6,566 nt of DNA, from assembly GCA_017404125.1 (NCBI GenBank), contig JAFRCZ010000180.1, forward strand, positions 1-6,566, in the 5' to 3' direction. The position numbers were made by a program, and so were the translations under genes. This DNA comes from Methanobrevibacter sp. (lineage in GTDB: Archaea; Methanobacteriota; Methanobacteria; Methanobacteriales; Methanobacteriaceae). The notes beneath the pieces are model-generated. The model searched no databases, was not told the origin of the DNA, and saw nothing but the letters and a program-made list of their open reading frames with translations. Of this stretch, positions 5,964-6,566 are shown piece after piece (the stretch's first letter is position 1; each line of letters opens with the position of its first letter).

Positions 5964-6566
5964 TTATTTCTTTAATAATTCTTTAACTATATACTTATCT
6001 GTATCATCAATAGATTTAGTTAAGAATAAGGATGCTACAAAAACAATTAATCCAATAGGGATTGCTAACCAAAGGGATACATTAATTAAATATAATACAA
6101 TTGATAATATTGCACCACAAATAACTAATTTTATCACTGATTTCCATAATGAAATGTCTGCTTTGTATTCTGTTTTTGAAATCTTTAACAGCATTAAATA
6201 TAAAACTAATATTTCACATAAAACAGTAGTTAATGCTGCTCCATTATAAGACCAAATGATTATTGCAAAATAATTTAGAACTATATTAACAAATGCTACA
6301 ACTATATAAATTTTGGTCACATCAATCTCTTTATCAATAGCATTTAATAAAGAACTAGTAACTCCATTAATAAATAAAAATATAATTGTCCAAATAAGTA
6401 TTTGCATAGAAGTTGAGGCTAAAGCATATTCACTACCATATATTAAATCAATAATAGTTGGAGAATAGATATAAACACCAATACTAATTGGGAGTAAAAT
6501 TAAAAGAGAATACTTTATGGACTGCTCAAAGCTTAATTTTAAAAGATTAGTATTTTCTGCATATAA
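5964..6566 (-). CDS. Polysaccharide flippase-type membrane protein (Wzx/MATE-like), C-terminal part
   Basis: The frame stays open to the high-coordinate edge, so the last 200 residues are visible and the start is outside. An internal ATG at 6405-6407 is not the start: the upstream 53 codons continue the same protein. The upstream part FEQSIKYSLLILLPISIGVY, then SPTIIDLIYGSEY and LQILIW-like SMQILIWTIIF, is the typical middle of oligosaccharide (lipid-linked repeat unit) flippases. About six hydrophobic segments fall at visible residues 18-40, 52-74, 85-105, 107-127, 143-162 and 164-183, followed by a short charged tail ending VKELLKK. From family knowledge, such proteins move lipid-linked glycans across the cytoplasmic membrane for surface polysaccharide or glycoprotein assembly. 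The cargo cannot be inferred. The gene is the most AT-rich in the window by eye. It precedes the glycyl radical enzyme gene by 155 bases on the same strand, with no evident functional link. Confidence 0.82.
   Translation of the reverse strand, partial: LYAENTNLLKLSFEQSIKYSLLILLPISIGVYIYSPTIIDLIYGSEYALASTSMQILIWTIIFLFINGVTSSLLNAIDKEIDVTKIYIVVAFVNIVLNYFAIIIWSYNGAALTTVLCEILVLYLMLLKISKTEYKADISLWKSVIKLVICGAILSIVLYLINVSLWLAIPIGLIVFVASLFLTKSIDDTDKYIVKELLKK

Noticed and set aside
5950..6249. Plus-strand open frame of 99 codons starting MEIMIYFF
   Set aside because: It lies opposite the flippase coding sequence, shows no recognisable domain, and has no fitting promoter or ribosome binding site. The minus-strand frame is a clear membrane protein.
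5964..6407. Reading the flippase as a complete 147-residue protein starting at 6407
   Set aside because: The 53 codons upstream are open and encode family-typical sequence such as LLPISIGVYIYSPTIIDLIYG, so the ATG at 6405-6407 is internal and the gene extends past the window.
1..6566. CRISPR array, insertion sequence, toxin-antitoxin or defence system
   Set aside because: No regularly spaced repeats of CRISPR length, transposase motifs, terminal inverted repeats or small paired genes are seen on either strand.

Overview
The window looks like chromosomal DNA from a methanogenic archaeon of the order Methanobacteriales, most likely Methanobrevibacter or a close relative. The evidence is an archaeal-type nascent polypeptide-associated complex (NAC) protein, an archaeosine tRNA-guanine transglycosylase (a tRNA enzyme found in archaea), very AT-rich spacers, and TTTATATA-like promoter boxes with T-rich gene ends. 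This placement comes from reading the proteins; no database search was run.

Every gene reads on the minus strand, so transcription runs from high to low coordinates. In that order they are: the C-terminal 200 residues of a polysaccharide flippase-type membrane protein (5964-6566, its start lies beyond the window); a 704-residue divergent glycyl radical enzyme (3694-5808); a 405-residue MnmC-like SAM-dependent methyltransferase (2403-3620); a 666-residue archaeosine tRNA-guanine transglycosylase, tgtA (277-2277); and the first 38 residues of the archaeal NAC protein (1-115, its end lies beyond the window). The spacers are 155, 73, 125 and 161 bases. They hold only AT-rich promoter-like and terminator-like sequence, with no tRNA, CRISPR array or insertion sequence.

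The window joins two kinds of content. The low-coordinate half is information-processing: a protein that binds nascent chains at the ribosome, the base exchanger acting at tRNA position 15, and a probable tRNA wobble-base methyltransferase. The high-coordinate half looks accessory: a cell-surface glycan flippase and an unusual glycyl radical enzyme. Judged by eye, GC content falls steadily from tgtA to the flippase.

The item most worth a second look is the glycyl radical enzyme. The C-terminal glycine loop and most core motifs of the pyruvate formate-lyase (PFL) family are recognisable. However, the active-site motif reads FCEP rather than the usual GCVEP, the glycine loop reads KFCGF rather than RVSGY, the N-terminal half is short and divergent, and no activating enzyme is encoded in the window. 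Its substrate cannot be predicted.
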